Positions 63,704 through 64,000 of a DNA stretch of 64,000 nucleotides are shown piece by piece. The notes under the pieces are model-generated. The model did no database searches. It was not told the origin of the DNA and was given only the letters and a program-made list of their open reading frames with translations. The position numbers and the translations under genes were made by a program. Where the stretch lies: contig NZ_VDDA01000005.1 in assembly GCF_006151805.1 (NCBI RefSeq), positions 124,001-188,000 of the forward strand, given 5' to 3'. How positions within the stretch are numbered: the first letter of the stretch is position 1; every line of letters starts with the position of its first letter. Origin of the DNA: Methylobacterium terricola. Lineage in GTDB: Bacteria; Pseudomonadota; Alphaproteobacteria; Rhizobiales; Beijerinckiaceae.

Positions 63704-63979
63704 CTACTGCCGATAGTGCTGGATGCGCGTCGTGCGCAGGCCGGCGAGGCCGTGCTGCTCGATCGAGTACTGCCAGCTCAGGAATTCCTCGGTGGTCAGC
63801 GTATAGCGCTGACACGCCTCCTCCAGGCTCAGAAGCCCGCCGCGCACGGCGGCGACCACCTCGGCCTTCCGCCGGATCACCCATCGGCGGGTATCGGTCG
63901 GGGGAAGGTCGGCAATGGTCAGCGGACTTCCGTCTGGCCCGATGACATACTTCGCCCTCGGGCGATGCGGTTCGGTCAT
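63704..63979 (-). CDS. sciP: CtrA inhibitor SciP (DUF1153)
   Basis: 91 residues, normal length. Nearly full match to the SciP pattern: KYVIGPDGSPLTIADLPPTD, RRWVIRRKAEVVAAVRGGLL, SLEEACQRYTLTTEEFLSWQ, HGLAGLRTTRIQHYR. The helix-turn-helix of SciP binds CtrA and blocks its recruitment of RNA polymerase, which times flagellar and other cell-cycle genes in G1. The gene is directly upstream of fliF on the same strand, as in Caulobacter. Its promoter is only 21 bp inside the window edge. Confidence 0.92.
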   Translation of the reverse strand: MTEPHRPRAKYVIGPDGSPLTIADLPPTDTRRWVIRRKAEVVAAVRGGLLSLEEACQRYTLTTEEFLSWQYSIEQHGLAGLRTTRIQHYRQ

Positions 63980-64000
63980 GATACGCTCTACACTCGACTG

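Overview
The window is about 70 % G+C, with dense coding on both strands and alphaproteobacterial gene content: a class I polyhydroxyalkanoate synthase, a sciP/fliF/fliG/fliH/fliN/flbD flagellar block in the order known from Caulobacter, and several families of short dispersed palindromes of the kind common in Rhizobiales. I infer a Methylobacterium-like member of the Methylobacteriaceae. This is inference from gene families and repeat style, because the window has no rRNA or other marker gene. I found no tRNA, rRNA, CRISPR array, transposase or phage gene.

Layout. (1) 1-3.4 kb, minus strand: surface-polysaccharide genes, namely a two-domain glycosyltransferase cut by the left edge, a CgeB-type glycosyltransferase and a DUF1796 protein. 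(2) 3.7-9.1 kb: a Hint-domain protein, two convergent paralogous PAS-only proteins separated by repeats, and a DUF2254 membrane protein. (3) 9.2-14.7 kb, minus strand: a GST/acyl-CoA synthetase pair, then a sugar-type ABC importer (binding protein and two permeases) with no ATPase gene. (4) 14.9-23.4 kb: a GAF histidine kinase, an HxlR regulator divergent from a quinone-oxidoreductase-like dehydrogenase, small secreted proteins, a class I aminotransferase, a lipoprotein and phaC with a clear terminator. (5) 23.4-34.0 kb: a small membrane-protein reading frame broken by one TGA, a FadL-type porin, an FAH-family enzyme, a LuxR-type response regulator, an RlpA-like protein, a soluble PAS-PAS chemoreceptor, a possible 25-residue membrane peptide and two family 2 glycosyltransferases.

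(6) 34.3-55.6 kb, plus strand: the most interesting part. A GntR/UTRA regulator, preceded by a promoter lying inside two tandem 24-bp operator-like repeats, heads a run of 15 further genes. These are a complete branched-chain-amino-acid-type (Liv) importer, MmgE/PrpD, an isocitrate-lyase/PEP-mutase-family lyase, hydantoinase/oxoprolinase B and A, an isochorismatase-like hydrolase with Gly in place of the catalytic Cys, a fumarate-reductase-type flavoprotein, LeuC- and LeuD-like hydratase subunits, and a second Liv importer whose two ATPases are fused in one chain. Most enzyme genes overlap by 4 bp. The set looks like a dedicated uptake-and-breakdown route for a small (possibly branched or cyclic) carboxylate or amide: open the ring, dehydrogenate, hydrate, then cleave by a retro-aldol step to keto acids. 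The substrate cannot be read from the sequence.

(7) 55.7-64 kb: a small DUF6894-like protein, a membrane chemoreceptor and the minus-strand flagellar operon fliF-fliG-fliH-fliN-flbD with sciP beside it. A CtrA-like box lies just upstream of fliF. This block builds the basal-body MS ring and switch and ties flagellar expression to the cell cycle.

Non-coding structure is rich. At least four families of dispersed palindromic repeats fill the gaps, and several lie inside the long catabolic gene run. There is also a phased 13-bp tandem repeat at 6.63-6.69 kb.
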